A stretch of DNA of 64,000 bases, from contig NZ_CP011451.1 of NCBI RefSeq assembly GCF_001007935.1, forward strand, positions 3,224,001 to 3,288,000. Reading direction: 5' to 3'. The number at the start of each line of letters is the position of its first letter. The stretch's first letter is position 1. The notes below the pieces were generated by a model. The model did not search any database. It was not told where the DNA came from and saw only the letters and a program-made list of their open reading frames with translations. This DNA is from Nitrosomonas communis (GTDB lineage Bacteria > Pseudomonadota > Gammaproteobacteria > Burkholderiales > Nitrosomonadaceae). Of the stretch, positions 49,830 through 59,822 are shown piece after piece. A program made the translations under genes and the position numbers.

Positions 49830-51245
49830 ATGAAACGCATACGCTCTTTGCTGGAATCTTTTATTCTCACCAAATTGAAATTAACCTTCCTATCGCAGCT
49901 AACAGTTTGTTCGCTTGCGATAAGCGGAGCTTCTCCCTCTTTTGCAGGAACATTTAACTTCGCTGGGGAAGAATATGGCGTAGATGTCATTACTCATCCC
50001 CCAGGTTATAGAGGTGCAGGTGCCAACTTGACCGTAACACTTGGCATCTCCCCTTCATCCATTCATGCAGAAGAGATGGTGATTCCTATCCAGAATATCA
50101 TCAGTACTTGGAATAATTTACTTCCCACCATTAATAATACTGTTAAAGAAGGAAGCAATGTTCCTGCTGATCACTTTGATTTTGAATCAGTTGTCCTGCA
50201 CGAAGTGGGGCATTGTCTTGGGCTGGGGCATCCTAATCTGGCATCCGAATCAGGTTTAGATCCCGAAAATAGAAACTTCACTCAATCTATTAAGGGAGTT
50301 GACAATCAATTCAACCTTGACAGAGGCCCTGACGGTATTAGTGGTTCGGGTGATGATTTACGTGGTGATGATATTAATCTTCACTGGTTTCGTAAACATA
50401 ACAATAACCCATTTAATATCGCGACAACGGTGGATATGACCACCTACAGTCGTGAGCTATCTGATCTACCGCCTGGTAATACCTTTGCTATTAATGCTGA
50501 TCGTAGAGTTGCTGCATTATTCGGTCTTCAGAATACTGAAGCTATTATGCAACAAGGAGCGCGTCCCGGTGAAGCCCAACGCACATTAGCAGCAGATGAT
50601 GTGGCCACGCTACGACTCGCCATGAATGGCTTAGACAGAGTGGCAGGTACAGCAGACGACTATTCGTTAAAGCTAGAATTTGTCGGGTTCACTGACATGG
50701 CAGATATCGTTTTTATTTTCGATGACAATCGAACATCATTTTCAATGAGTGAAATTATGGCAGAGCAAATCACCCCTACACACTTTGTGATCACTCAGGC
50801 ACGAACTTACTTTAACAGCAATAATCTATGGTTCTTTAATAACATTCCTTCCCCCTCTCCTCCTCTGCATTCAACCCCTGCACCTACTATTTTTGTCAAT
50901 AACGCAACTGGTTCTATAACTTTGTCACAGAATGATCGCTTAACTCTTACCGTATCACTTAATCCTGGCGCCTATGGGGGAAACCAAGTAGACCAATGGA
51001 TACAGGCAATTACTCCGATGGGAACCTTCTGGTTAAATAATAGGCTTGAATTTATCCCGTCAGATCAGCCTCTTCGAGTATATGAGGGTGAATTATTTGC
51101 TATGGATCACATTCCCATTGCGAGTATTGCTGCTAATACGCTGCCTGTGGGTACTTACAACCTAACTTATGCTGTTGATGATAATTTGGATGGTATCGCT
51201 AATGGCACTTTTAGCAGTTCAGTCACAATCACGATCACTCCTTAA
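49830..51245 (+). CDS. Secreted metzincin-type zinc metalloprotease
   Basis: This 471-residue protein has a long signal peptide (hydrophobic 20-35, cleavage near SFA-GT). HEVGHCLGLGH (H124, E125, H128, H134) is the extended metzincin zinc motif and AIMQQG with M240 the Met-turn. The spacing of 106 residues is longer than in matrixins and fits M10/M57-like bacterial proteases. The last 130 residues look like a separate beta domain (PTIFVNNATGSITLSQNDRLTLTV). It stands alone on the plus strand. It probably cuts extracellular proteins; a target is unknown. Confidence 0.87.
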   Translation: MKRIRSLLESFILTKLKLTFLSQLTVCSLAISGASPSFAGTFNFAGEEYGVDVITHPPGYRGAGANLTVTLGISPSSIHAEEMVIPIQNIISTWNNLLPTINNTVKEGSNVPADHFDFESVVLHEVGHCLGLGHPNLASESGLDPENRNFTQSIKGVDNQFNLDRGPDGISGSGDDLRGDDINLHWFRKHNNNPFNIATTVDMTTYSRELSDLPPGNTFAINADRRVAALFGLQNTEAIMQQGARPGEAQRTLAADDVATLRLAMNGLDRVAGTADDYSLKLEFVGFTDMADIVFIFDDNRTSFSMSEIMAEQITPTHFVITQARTYFNSNNLWFFNNIPSPSPPLHSTPAPTIFVNNATGSITLSQNDRLTLTVSLNPGAYGGNQVDQWIQAITPMGTFWLNNRLEFIPSDQPLRVYEGELFAMDHIPIASIAANTLPVGTYNLTYAVDDNLDGIANGTFSSSVTITITP

Positions 51246-51455
51246 TGTGAATCTCACATGGTGAGGCCCCGCTACGAGGTGGATCCTCTTGCACCAGGCG
51301 CGAATGCGGCGTTGCTCTGCGTTACAGGAAACGGTTGTGCATTCATCGCATCTTGCCGCACACCTAGGATCGCTTCTTCGCTCCACCCCATCCAATTACG
51401 GTTTTTAGGTTAAATCCAGGGTTAGCCTTGCAAAGAAGAAACAGCAATAACTCGC

Positions 51456-51935
51456 TTACTGGTTAATCTCAATAGGTGTTCCCACTATTACTCGATTAAA
51501 TAAATCCAGCAGGTCACCATTGTGCATGCGAATACAACCAATCGAACCAGGTCTACCCATTTCTGCGCTATCGGGGCTGCCATGAATATAGATATAACGG
51601 CGCATCGTGTCAACCAGGCCTAGCCGATTGAAACCAATTTCACAGCCTGATAACCACATGATACGCGTCAGGATCCAGTCCCGACCAGGATAGCGGGCAG
51701 CCAGCTCCGGGGTATATATTTCTCCGGTAGGACGACGTTTGACAAATACTGTATTGATCGGTTGCTTATCACCAATTTTAGCGCGGATAATATGCTTTCC
51801 CAGCGGGGTGCAAAAGCTCCCTCGTTGCTGACCGTTACCGTTTCTGGCAGAAGAGATTAAATAGCTCCTGACAATCTTATTTTCATCATTTATCAAGTTG
51901 AGTTGTTGTCGAGCAATACTGATATGAATTCTCAT
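51456..51935 (-). CDS. L,D-transpeptidase (YkuD family)
   Basis: This 159-residue protein has the YkuD catalytic block: YIHGSPDSAEMGRPGSIGCI with the His and the nucleophile Cys in SIGCIRMHN. Family enzymes form 3-3 cross-links in peptidoglycan or attach lipoproteins to it. It is only the catalytic domain, with no signal peptide or LysM, which is unusual for an enzyme that must reach the periplasm. Its ATG overlaps the tadA stop (ATGA), so it is translationally coupled to tadA; this pairing is not functional in an obvious way. Confidence 0.9.
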   Translation of the reverse strand: MRIHISIARQQLNLINDENKIVRSYLISSARNGNGQQRGSFCTPLGKHIIRAKIGDKQPINTVFVKRRPTGEIYTPELAARYPGRDWILTRIMWLSGCEIGFNRLGLVDTMRRYIYIHGSPDSAEMGRPGSIGCIRMHNGDLLDLFNRVIVGTPIEINQ

Positions 51936-52411
51936 AATAAAAGGGCCTTGCCTGAATTTCGCTTTGAAATAAAAAACTGTCTTAGCAGGCTGCCTGCTTC
52001 GGTTGCCAGCACACCCCCGATGACTTCCAGATGATGATTAAGTCTTGTCTCTGCTGGTAAATTTAACAGGCTTCCACAGACACCGGTTTTGGGATCGGCA
52101 GCAGCATATACCAAGCGCTTGATCCTGGCATGGAAAAGTGCTCCGATACACATTACACATGGTTCAAGTGTTACGAACAATGTGCAATCCAATAAACGGT
52201 AATTACCCAAATTCTGAGCTGCATCACGTAATGCTACCACTTCTGCGTGTGCTGTCGGATCCATGGCTATGATAGAGCGGTTATAGCCACGACCTATAAT
52301 TTCATCATTTCTGACGATTACTGCACCCACTGGCACTTCTCCGAATTCCTGCGCTTTGAATGCGAGATCAAGTGCTGCATGCATAAAATATTCTTTATCC
52401 ATCAATATCAT
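51932..52411 (-). CDS. tadA: tRNA-specific adenosine deaminase
   Basis: This 159-residue zinc enzyme turns A34 into inosine in tRNA-Arg(ACG). The zinc site is intact: HAEVVAL (His and catalytic Glu) and PCVMCIGAL (two Cys). The true start could be the second Met (52402); neither has a good ribosome site. It overlaps the L,D-transpeptidase gene by four bases. No anomalies. Confidence 0.95.
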   Translation of the reverse strand: MILMDKEYFMHAALDLAFKAQEFGEVPVGAVIVRNDEIIGRGYNRSIIAMDPTAHAEVVALRDAAQNLGNYRLLDCTLFVTLEPCVMCIGALFHARIKRLVYAAADPKTGVCGSLLNLPAETRLNHHLEVIGGVLATEAGSLLRQFFISKRNSGKALLL

Positions 52412-52732
52412 TAATAGTGTTATTTAACCTACAACCGCAATTGGACGGGGTGGAGCGTAGGATAATCCCGGTACGAGACAAGCCATAATGAAGTCACACA
52501 CGGCCGTTCCAGCAACGCGAGCAACGCGCTGCATTCCGCCTGCAACAGCATAGAATACACCCCTTAGCGGTTTCACCATTCGGTGGATGAAAAAAATTCG
52601 GAAATGCCTTCCTATATCATGAGCTTAGCTGTCCAATCAAGGGGATCAACTCGGCTCTCAGGTTTAATCAAATAATTTGAGCATCAGCGTACCTTTTATG
52701 CTACATTCGCTTCCTATGCAAACACTCCTTTA
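52412..52732. other. Gene-free stretch with a degenerate repeat
   Basis: No gene is supported. The part 52539-52654 resembles 41376-41490, probably remnants of the same old element. Confidence 0.4.
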
Positions 52733-53716
52733 TTGCCAGATATGGTGATCTCTTCCCAAGAATCTAGAATTTCAATGATCAATCATGCTAGCAACGAACT
52801 ACGCACTTTGCGCGATCTGTTGCGTTTCACAGTGAGCTATTTTAATCAAGCTGACTTATTTTATGGTCATGGATTCCCCACAGCTTATGAGGAAGCTGCT
52901 CATCTGATTTTAAACGCGCTGCATCTTATCCCTGATCAATTAGACTTGTTTTTGGATGCACACATTACCCAGCCTGAGCGCGAACAAATCCTCTATCGCA
53001 TAGAACAGCGTGTAACAGAAAGAATTCCAGTAGCTTATTTGACGAATGAGGCCTGGTTGAGCGATTTCAGTTTTTACGTCGACAAACGCGTTATCATCCC
53101 GCGCTCATTTATTGCTGAATTATTGCAAGACCGGCTGGCACCCTGGATTAAACAGCCTGATGCCATTCATACCACACTGGATCTGTGTACGGGTTCAGGT
53201 TGTCTGGCTATATTACTAGCTCATGCGTTCAAGCATGCAAACGTTGATGCCGTGGATATTTCTGCTGAAGCGTTGGAGGTCACGTTTAAAAATATAGCTC
53301 GTTATAATCTAGCGCACGTGATCGAGCCGATTCAATCTGATTTATTTAATGCATTAGCTGGGAGACGCTATGATGTAATCATTAGCAATCCACCCTATGT
53401 CAACGCAGAATCGATGGCAGCACTTCCTGAAGAATATCGCCATGAACCACGAATTGCGCTAGCAGCTGGTCCGGATGGATTGGCATTAATACAAACGATA
53501 CTGAGTGAAGCTGCCAATTATCTGACCGAAGAAGGACTATTAATCGTAGAAATTGGTCATAATCGAGATGCCCTTGAGCAATCCTTCCCGCATCTACCTT
53601 TCACCTGGCTGGAAACAAGCGCAGGTGATCAATTTGTTTTCATGTTGAAGCGCAGTGATTTAATTACCACGTTTCGCAATAACGCCAGAGGAAGCAGTAC
53701 CATTAACGAGTGCTAA
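52733..53716 (+). CDS. prmB: Ribosomal protein L3 glutamine N5-methyltransferase
   Basis: This 327-residue SAM-dependent enzyme methylates a Gln of ribosomal protein L3. DLCTGSGCLAILLA is the SAM loop and ISNPPYVNAE the catalytic NPPY motif. The N-terminal substrate domain with RIPVAYLTNEAWLSDFSFYV and VIIPRSF agrees with PrmB rather than PrmC. Its last 57 bases overlap the end of rluB on the other strand. Cytoplasmic; otherwise ordinary. Confidence 0.95.
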   Translation: MPDMVISSQESRISMINHASNELRTLRDLLRFTVSYFNQADLFYGHGFPTAYEEAAHLILNALHLIPDQLDLFLDAHITQPEREQILYRIEQRVTERIPVAYLTNEAWLSDFSFYVDKRVIIPRSFIAELLQDRLAPWIKQPDAIHTTLDLCTGSGCLAILLAHAFKHANVDAVDISAEALEVTFKNIARYNLAHVIEPIQSDLFNALAGRRYDVIISNPPYVNAESMAALPEEYRHEPRIALAAGPDGLALIQTILSEAANYLTEEGLLIVEIGHNRDALEQSFPHLPFTWLETSAGDQFVFMLKRSDLITTFRNNARGSSTINEC

Positions 53717-54514
53717 CAGGTTGGCAGTTTCATTTTCATCCAGCTCATGCCACATGCCGCGCTTCAATCTGGGAGGTAGATGAATCGGACCAAACCGTAC
53801 GCGAATCAGCCGACTGACGGTTAAACCCAATGCTTCAAACAGACGTCTCACCTCCCGATTTCTACCCTCTTTTAATACTACGTGATACCAACGATTAGCA
53901 CCTTCCCCACCTTGTTCCGACAAATCACTCAATTTTGCCAACCCATCTTCCAGCTCAACACCCATCAATAACTGGCTCTTTTGCTCTGGCGTCAAACGCC
54001 CGATGATTCTAACTGCATATTCACGTTCGACTTGGAAACGTGGGTGCATAAGCCGGTTTGCCAAGACACCGTTAGTGGTAAATATCAATAGCCCACTGGT
54101 ATTGAAATCCAATCTACCAATAGCAACCCAGCGAGATGATTTCAATTGTGGCAATTTTTCAAAAACAGAGGGACGCCCTTCGGGATCATGACGACTCACG
54201 ATTTCACCTTCTGGCTTATGATAGAGAATAATGCGCGGTAAACGTTCATTGGTATTGAGCCGTATAATACGCTTATTCACACGCACCAGATCTCTTGCCC
54301 CTACTCGATCTCCCAATTTGGCACTCTTGCCATTGATGCTGACCTGACCTGAGGCAATCAGAGCTTCCATCTCACGCCGGGAACCCAAACCGCTTTGTGC
54401 CAATAACTTATGAAGCTTATGGGTAACCATTAAATCAGGCTTGATGGCAGTATTGTCACTCAACGGTACCGAAGCCTGCTTTTTCCTCGCACTGAGAGCT
54501 CGCTTAATATACAT
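53660..54514 (-). CDS. rluB: 23S rRNA pseudouridine synthase RluB
   Basis: This 284-residue enzyme makes pseudouridine 2605 in 23S rRNA. An S4 domain (HKLLAQSGLGSRREMEALIA) is followed by the catalytic GRLDFNTSGLLIF with its Asp, then GRNREVRRLFEALGLTVSRL. The N-terminal 28 residues are an extra basic tail. The 3' end overlaps prmB by 57 bases in a convergent way. recR does not follow dnaX-ybaB here; rluB takes that place. Confidence 0.95.
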   Translation of the reverse strand: MYIKRALSARKKQASVPLSDNTAIKPDLMVTHKLHKLLAQSGLGSRREMEALIASGQVSINGKSAKLGDRVGARDLVRVNKRIIRLNTNERLPRIILYHKPEGEIVSRHDPEGRPSVFEKLPQLKSSRWVAIGRLDFNTSGLLIFTTNGVLANRLMHPRFQVEREYAVRIIGRLTPEQKSQLLMGVELEDGLAKLSDLSEQGGEGANRWYHVVLKEGRNREVRRLFEALGLTVSRLIRVRFGPIHLPPRLKRGMWHELDENETANLLALVNGTASSGVIAKRGN

Positions 54515-54620
54515 TTACTTTACTTCGCAATAGGGAATCATCTAATTGAAAAAAAGGCGCTGAATTTCAATAAACAAAATAAACAATCTAAGGTTTAATT
54601 TGATGCATTCGATCTGTTAC

Positions 54621-54947
54621 TCAGAAAGGCAGCTTCATGCCGGGAGGCAATCCCAATCCACCTGTTAAACTCGCCATTTTTTCTTGTGTGGTTGCCTCTA
54701 CCCGACGCACCGCATCATTCACTGCAGCAGCAATCAAATCTTCCAGCATTTCTTTATCGTCGCCGATCAGACTATTATCGATATGGATACGCTTGACATC
54801 ATAGCGGCAAGTCATCACCACTTTAACCATACCCGCTCCTGATTGCCCTTCAACTTCTATCGTCGCCAGCTGTTCTTGCATTACTTTCATATTTTCCTGC
54901 ATCTGCTGCGCTTGCTTCATTAAATTGCCTAAATTCGCCTTTATCAT
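54621..54947 (-). CDS. ybaB: Nucleoid-associated protein YbaB/EbfC
   Basis: This 108-residue DNA-binding protein begins at 54947 ([20 protein letters not shown]) with GGAGAC seven bases upstream. The pattern [21 protein letters not shown] and the PPGMKLPF end are characteristic. It follows dnaX by 13 bases, the usual partner in proteobacteria, but recR is not next. Confidence 0.96.
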   Translation of the reverse strand: MIKANLGNLMKQAQQMQENMKVMQEQLATIEVEGQSGAGMVKVVMTCRYDVKRIHIDNSLIGDDKEMLEDLIAAAVNDAVRRVEATTQEKMASLTGGLGLPPGMKLPF

Positions 54948-54960
54948 TATTCTGTCTCCA

Positions 54961-56574
54961 TTATTCAATTGGTTTAATCGAAGAAATGATGAGTTTCGCA
55001 TCAAAATTTTTTACTATTTCTCTTACAAAGGGATCTGCTTCCATTGCCGCAATCGTTTCTGACTGCTTTGCCTGTTTTTCACGCTCCTGTATGACGAGTG
55101 ACGTCATCCCCGTAATAGTACCGATCGAAAACGTAACTTTAATTGGTTTGTTAAAATAGTGTTCTAATGCAGCTTTCAGTTTATCCTGATAAGCCTTTTC
55201 TAACAGATATTTATGCATTTCCGGCACACACAACTCAATCACATCAGTTGTGAAGAGCTTAGCTTCACAATGCTGCGCCAGCATCTTAGTCATCCCATTC
55301 AAGCCCAACTGATTTACAATTGATAACCAGCCTTCATTAGAAGAACTAGCAATCTCAGCCTCGTTTTTATGGGCTGGTTGGCTTTTATCTGCTGCCTGAT
55401 TCATTACTTGGATAGGTTCTTGCCTGATATTCCTATCTTCTCCAGAATTCTTAGCAATCTCTCCTGGGACTATTTGCTCGGGTATAAATGCCAGCATCCG
55501 TATTAAAGTCATGGTAAAACCCGCATATTCATCTGGCGCCAGATTCAAATCATTACGTCCATGAAGCACGATCTGGTAATACAATTGGACATCTTCAGCT
55601 GTAAAATACTTTGCCAATGCAAAAAGTCGCTCACATTCAGGCAATGTCTCATCAATCGCCTGAGGTGCAATTTGCACTAATGCAACACGATGAAGTATAG
55701 CTGCGAGCCCTTGTAAAGCACTATCGAATGCTAAGCTGCGCGCTTCCATCTCATCAGCAATTGATAACATTTTTACACTGTCTTTTCTCGCGAGCGCTTC
55801 TAACAAATCATATAAACATTCTTGATCTATTACACCCAGCATAGCATGGACATCAGCTTCTTGGATAACCCCATTGCCATAGGCAATAGCTTGGTCGAGC
55901 AGGCTCAGCGCATCTCGCATACTTCCTTGGGCAGCTCTTGCCAAGAATTGCAAGGAGGCAGCATCGAATACAATCTGCTCTTGCGATAATATTTTGCCCA
56001 GATGCACTGCAATCAAAGAGGAGGGAATTTGCTTTAAATTAAACTGAAGGCAACGCGATAATACCGTAATAGGAATCTTCTGCGGATCGGTGGTTGCCAG
56101 TATGAATTTGACATGTTCGGGAGGCTCTTCCAGAGTTTTGAGCATAGCATTAAAAGCTGATCTGGAAAGCATGTGCACTTCATCAATGAGATAAACTTTA
56201 TACCGGCCGGCGGTGGGCGCATAACTTGCGCTCTCAAGGAGTTCGCGCATACTGTCAACTTGGGTATTGGATGCGGCATCCAATTCTACCAGATCAATAA
56301 AATTTCCCTTATCAATTGATATACAAGCCGGGCATGCTCCACAAGGCATGGATGTCACGCCAGCTTCGCAATTCAATGCTTTAGATAAGATTCTGGCAAT
56401 GGTTGTCTTACCGACTCCACGTGTTCCTGTAAACAGATAGGCATGATGCAATCGATTCTGCTCAAGTGAATGAGTAATTGCTTTAACGATATGGTCTTGC
56501 CCAGTCAATTCAGAAAAGTTTCTTGGGCGCCATTTCCGAGCAAGAACTTGAGTTTGAGACACGATATTAATCAA
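54961..56574 (-). CDS. dnaX: DNA polymerase III gamma/tau subunit
   Basis: This 537-residue clamp-loader ATPase has Walker [10 protein letters not shown], a zinc module (C..C.AC..C), [20 protein letters not shown] and an SRC motif (LSRCLQFNL). The C-terminal third is the tau-type interaction region. Whether a shorter gamma form is made by frameshifting cannot be told; I saw no clear slippery site. It lies next to the 4.5S RNA gene and in front of ybaB. Confidence 0.97.
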   Translation of the reverse strand: MINIVSQTQVLARKWRPRNFSELTGQDHIVKAITHSLEQNRLHHAYLFTGTRGVGKTTIARILSKALNCEAGVTSMPCGACPACISIDKGNFIDLVELDAASNTQVDSMRELLESASYAPTAGRYKVYLIDEVHMLSRSAFNAMLKTLEEPPEHVKFILATTDPQKIPITVLSRCLQFNLKQIPSSLIAVHLGKILSQEQIVFDAASLQFLARAAQGSMRDALSLLDQAIAYGNGVIQEADVHAMLGVIDQECLYDLLEALARKDSVKMLSIADEMEARSLAFDSALQGLAAILHRVALVQIAPQAIDETLPECERLFALAKYFTAEDVQLYYQIVLHGRNDLNLAPDEYAGFTMTLIRMLAFIPEQIVPGEIAKNSGEDRNIRQEPIQVMNQAADKSQPAHKNEAEIASSSNEGWLSIVNQLGLNGMTKMLAQHCEAKLFTTDVIELCVPEMHKYLLEKAYQDKLKAALEHYFNKPIKVTFSIGTITGMTSLVIQEREKQAKQSETIAAMEADPFVREIVKNFDAKLIISSIKPIE

Positions 56575-56621
56575 ATGAAGGAAAAAGAGTAGATCATTAT
56601 CAATAACCTATCTATTAGTTA

Positions 56622-56723
56622 GGGTGGCGAGCCGAACCCCCGGCACTTGCAAAAAATAGCTGTGGCTGCTTCCTTCCGGACCTGACCAGGTTCACTACCC
56701 TGCAATGCGGGGAGGCCCGCCAT
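56622..56723 (-). ncRNA. ffs: 4.5S RNA of the signal recognition particle
   Basis: On the minus strand, the core GGTCAGGTCCGGAAGGAAGC with AGCAGCC is the conserved SRP hairpin. The ends GGCGGGCCTCCCC and GGGTTCGGCTCGCC pair into the long stem. Located just upstream of dnaX, as in many proteobacteria. The RNA binds Ffh to target membrane proteins. Confidence 0.97.
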
Positions 56724-57166
56724 AAGACAATTTTACATCAATCAACATTACTGATTGGTAAATAACAATAGCCCGGTTAAAATTTTTACAAACTATTCAA
56801 TAGATCTTTTGATAAACCGCCGCCACAGCAGAAACCAAAATTTATATATAATTTACGGCGCTAAAGATTCTGTTAAAAAGCCCTTTGCCAATATTCAGCA
56901 AAGGGCCTGTAAATGCTTGGTGTCATCTTCCGAGTAACTTAAACCAGTCATTCAATGGTCGCGGTAACTCGCTCTAGCCTTGCCCTTCAATCAGGCAATT
57001 TTGCCTATTACAAGCAAAAGGAAAACAATGGGTGCGCGAGCACACAATCATCTTAACCTGCTCTATCGCAAGCGGCCTTTCAAAATGCAATATTACCATA
57101 CAACAAATAGAAATAGGAGGTTTTAGCTTTAATCGTGTTCTAATGGCTATTTTTAGATGTGTGTCA
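56724..57166. other. Gene-free stretch with an isolated terminator
   Basis: No gene is supported. It holds the minus-strand terminator at 56874-56906, which has no clear gene upstream. Confidence 0.35.
56874..56906 (-). terminator. Strong intrinsic terminator on the minus strand
   Basis: GCCCTTTGC and GCAAAGGGC form a perfect 9-bp stem with a 9-base loop, followed on the minus strand by CTTTTTAAC. The only candidate transcript starts near 57160 and has no recognised gene. Confidence 0.75.
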
Positions 57167-57272
57167 TTCCATTTCCGAATCAAACATGACGATAACGCGA
57201 AGGCGAGCCGCAGACAGGATAAATCATACGGAAAGGTGAAGCCGACAAAGCACTTCTGATTTAGAAATGGAG
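57167..57272. repeat. Palindromic element (MITE), 106 bp
   Basis: TTCCATTTCCGAATC to GATTTAGAAATGGAG with the usual body and a 5-base insertion. No matching target duplication is left. Confidence 0.82.
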
Positions 57273-57339
57273 TGGCATATTCTCTATGGCTGCATGAATG
57301 CAGTAGATATGATAGTAAGCAAGATATACTTGTATATCA

Positions 57340-57357
57340 ACTATAGCAGAATCTCAG
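57340..57357 (+). repeat. Left 18-bp target duplication of the IS1202-type element
   Basis: ACTATAGCAGAATCTCAG is repeated exactly at 58714-58731 on the far side of the element. Confidence 0.92.
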
Positions 57358-58713
57358 TGTAGAGAACAAATAAACTGTCCGGACTTGTAGCAAATGATCT
57401 GTCCGGTTTATATGGAATCCTGGGAGGATTTCAGATGAAACGGACAGAATGGCTACAGGAGACCAGGAAGATGAGATTTGAAGAAGCGTATGAAAGCTAT
57501 AGAAAAAGGAGCCTTACGCAAATCGGAAGCGGCGTTATTGCTTGGAGTATGTGATCGCACATTCCGGCGCTATATGAACCGGTATGATGAGGATGGTTTG
57601 GATGCGTTATTAGATAGGCGTCTTGTGCAGGTATCACACCGACGGGCACCAGTAGATGAAGTCATGCGGTTGGTCGAGCACTATCGCAATCGCCACATGG
57701 GTTGGAATGCCAAGCACTTCTATGCCTGGTATCGTTCTGGCGGTGGTAATCGCAGTCATACGTGGGTTAAAAACCGGCTACAGGAAGCCGGACTGATTGA
57801 ACATACCAAGAAGCGAGGCACGCACCGTAAGAAGCGTGAGCGGGCTCCTTTGATTGGTATGATGATTCATCAAGATGGCAGTACGCATGAATGGGTTTTG
57901 GGACAGAAATGGGATTTGATTGTCACGATGGATGATGCCACCAGTGAGCACTACTCGATGTTTTTCGTTGAGGAAGAAAGCACTATGAGCAGCTTCCAGG
58001 GCGTACAGGAAGTCATTGAGAAGCACGGGTTATTTGCCTCATTTTACTCCGATCGTGGCAGCCACTACTGGTACACGCCAGAAGCAGGAGGCAAGGTTGA
58101 CAAACAGAATCTCACTCAATTTGGACAGGCCATGAAACGATTAGGAATCGAGATGATTGCAGCCTATTCGCCAGAAGCACGCGGACGCAGTGAACGCATG
58201 TTTCGCACGCACCAGGAACGTCTGCCTAAAGAACTAGTATTAGCTGGGATTACCGATATGACAGCAGCTAATCGGTATCTGAAAGAAGTCTATATGCCTA
58301 CTTTCAATGCCGAGTTCGTACAACCGGCATCCGAGGAAGGTAGTGCTTTTGTACCATGGATTGGTGGAGAGCTTGCGGACATCCTCTGTGAGCGTCATGA
58401 GCGCGTTGTTGGCTATGATAACTGTGTTAGCTTTGAAGGTTTAAAGCTTCAAATCCCGGCAGATCGTCATCGCTGCCATTATGTGAAAGCAAAAGTCATC
58501 GTACTGCGCTATCCAAATGGACAAATAGCTATCACGCACGGCCCAAGGAAGCTTGCGACATATGATTCGTCTGGCAAGGAAATAAAACTGAACAGTACAG
58601 TTGTTGCGTAAATCCGCCGCCACAACTGCGCAATGAATTAATAGACAATTCATTGCGTTTCAAAGTGGACAATTTATTTGCTACAAAACCGGACAATTCT
58701 ATTTGTTGCTAAC
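57358..58713 (+). mobile_element. IS1202-type (ISNCY) insertion sequence, 1,356 bp
   Basis: The ends form imperfect inverted repeats of about 48 bp: AGAACAAATAAACTGTCCGG at the left and its near complement (CCGGACAATTCTATTTGTTG) at the right, each with a second GTCC block. The 18-bp duplications on both sides fit the ISTde1-like subgroup of the IS1202 family, which makes 15-18 bp duplications. The transposase frame appears broken near its start. Confidence 0.88.
57435..58611 (+). pseudogene. IS1202-type DDE transposase, frameshifted at an A-tract
   Basis: The natural start is at 57435 (MKRTEWLQETRKMRFEEAYE, in one frame), preceded by GGGAGG. The frame then changes at an A5 tract (57503-57507): the next 370 residues read KGALRKSEAALLLGVCDRTF in the +1 frame to 58611. 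One extra A explains this, though a programmed shift is possible. The HTH (EAALLLGVCDRTFRRYMNRY), then TMDDATS, YSDRGSHYWY and RSERMFR give the D-D-E catalytic set. The element could be inactive. Confidence 0.85.
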
Positions 58714-58731
58714 ACTATAGCAGAATCTCAG
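58714..58731 (+). repeat. Right 18-bp target duplication of the IS1202-type element
   Basis: Exact copy of 57340-57357. Confidence 0.92.
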
Positions 58732-59736
58732 GATTGATAAGCATGCATTACCTATCAACTATTCGCGTTTCAGGCTGCTAAAGAAGCTTTCTGTAGTAGA
58801 ATTATCTCAAAGTCTCCCTTATAGCTTTTAGCTACTCTATGCCACGTTCTTCAAGCTATTGTTGATATTTTGTATATACCGGCTGAAGATCTTTGTGGGT
58901 ATCGATATTTCCAATGATGATTTAATGTAATATTTTAATGAGGTTGATTAGCCACATTTCCAAAAAGAATGGTTTGTAATTACTGAAAAATATATTACTA
59001 ATAGATAATATTTCGATAAATACCCTTAAGTAAAATTACCACAAGCTAAATGCATAGCCTCCTTTTAAAATGAATAAAGAAGCTAATTCAAATACAGGAG
59101 GAAATGTTTGCTTAAGCTTGCTCAATGACCAATACAGAGAAAGCAAGGTGGAGCTTTCAAGAAGAGCTGGAATAAATGACAACTATTCAATTGAATTGCT
59201 TTATAAGCCAAAAAAAGGGAGGGAAGAATATAGGCGAAGATAGAGTAGAAAAAAAATAGAAATATTTTTTCTTGGATGGTTTGAACAATCCAAGGTAAAA
59301 TCATCAGCATGGAATTTTTTATGCAAAGCCAATACCTATTTCTGTCGGGATATAAAGCGGAGATGGTGGGCATCCAAGTGTTCAACAATATCCGGAAGGT
59401 TTCGCCACCCGCTGCGTCATGTGCCCGGCTGATAACCCAAGATGCTCCGCGCTAAAGTTAAGGGAGATGATGTCTCCTTGTATTAAATACGACAAACTCA
59501 TTGTGATCGACCCAATCATATACCCAATCCAGGCAAAGACTTTGTAGTAAATTTACGGGATGGCAGATAAATACTAAAAATTTACCTCTACCAGAGACGC
59601 AGAGAAATTACACTTGGACCAATCAATAACAATCACGGCAATATCACTGTTGGCCTAAATCAGATCGAAGACAGGCATGTCATCGCAAATCTGCCAAGCG
59701 GATCGGTTTATAAGATCACCAGATCGATTTAAAAAA
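58732..59736. other. Gene-free 1-kb stretch, ending in a possible gene tail
   Basis: No gene is supported. At about 59605-59730 one frame reads GPINNNHGNITVGLNQIEDR and on to VYKITRSI and a stop, possibly the end of a lost gene. I could not identify it. Confidence 0.35.
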
Positions 59737-59791
59737 TTAGGGGCTGTAGTTGATTAGCTTAGCATCCAAGCTAGTCAACTACAGCCCCTAA
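59737..59791. repeat. 24-bp near-perfect inverted repeat
   Basis: TTAGGGGCTGTAGTTGATTA and its complement, 24 bases each with one mismatch, enclose a 7-base loop. It lies 31 bases upstream of the small RTX-like gene, so it could be a leader hairpin; on the minus strand a T-tract follows, so a terminator is possible too. Confidence 0.85.
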
Positions 59792-59822
59792 ATTAATAAC
59801 AATAAAAGGAGATCCATTCAAT

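Noticed and set aside
59122..59388. An 88-residue minus-strand frame rich in hydrophobic residues
   Set aside because: No ribosome site, no family likeness, and AT-rich DNA gives such frames by chance.
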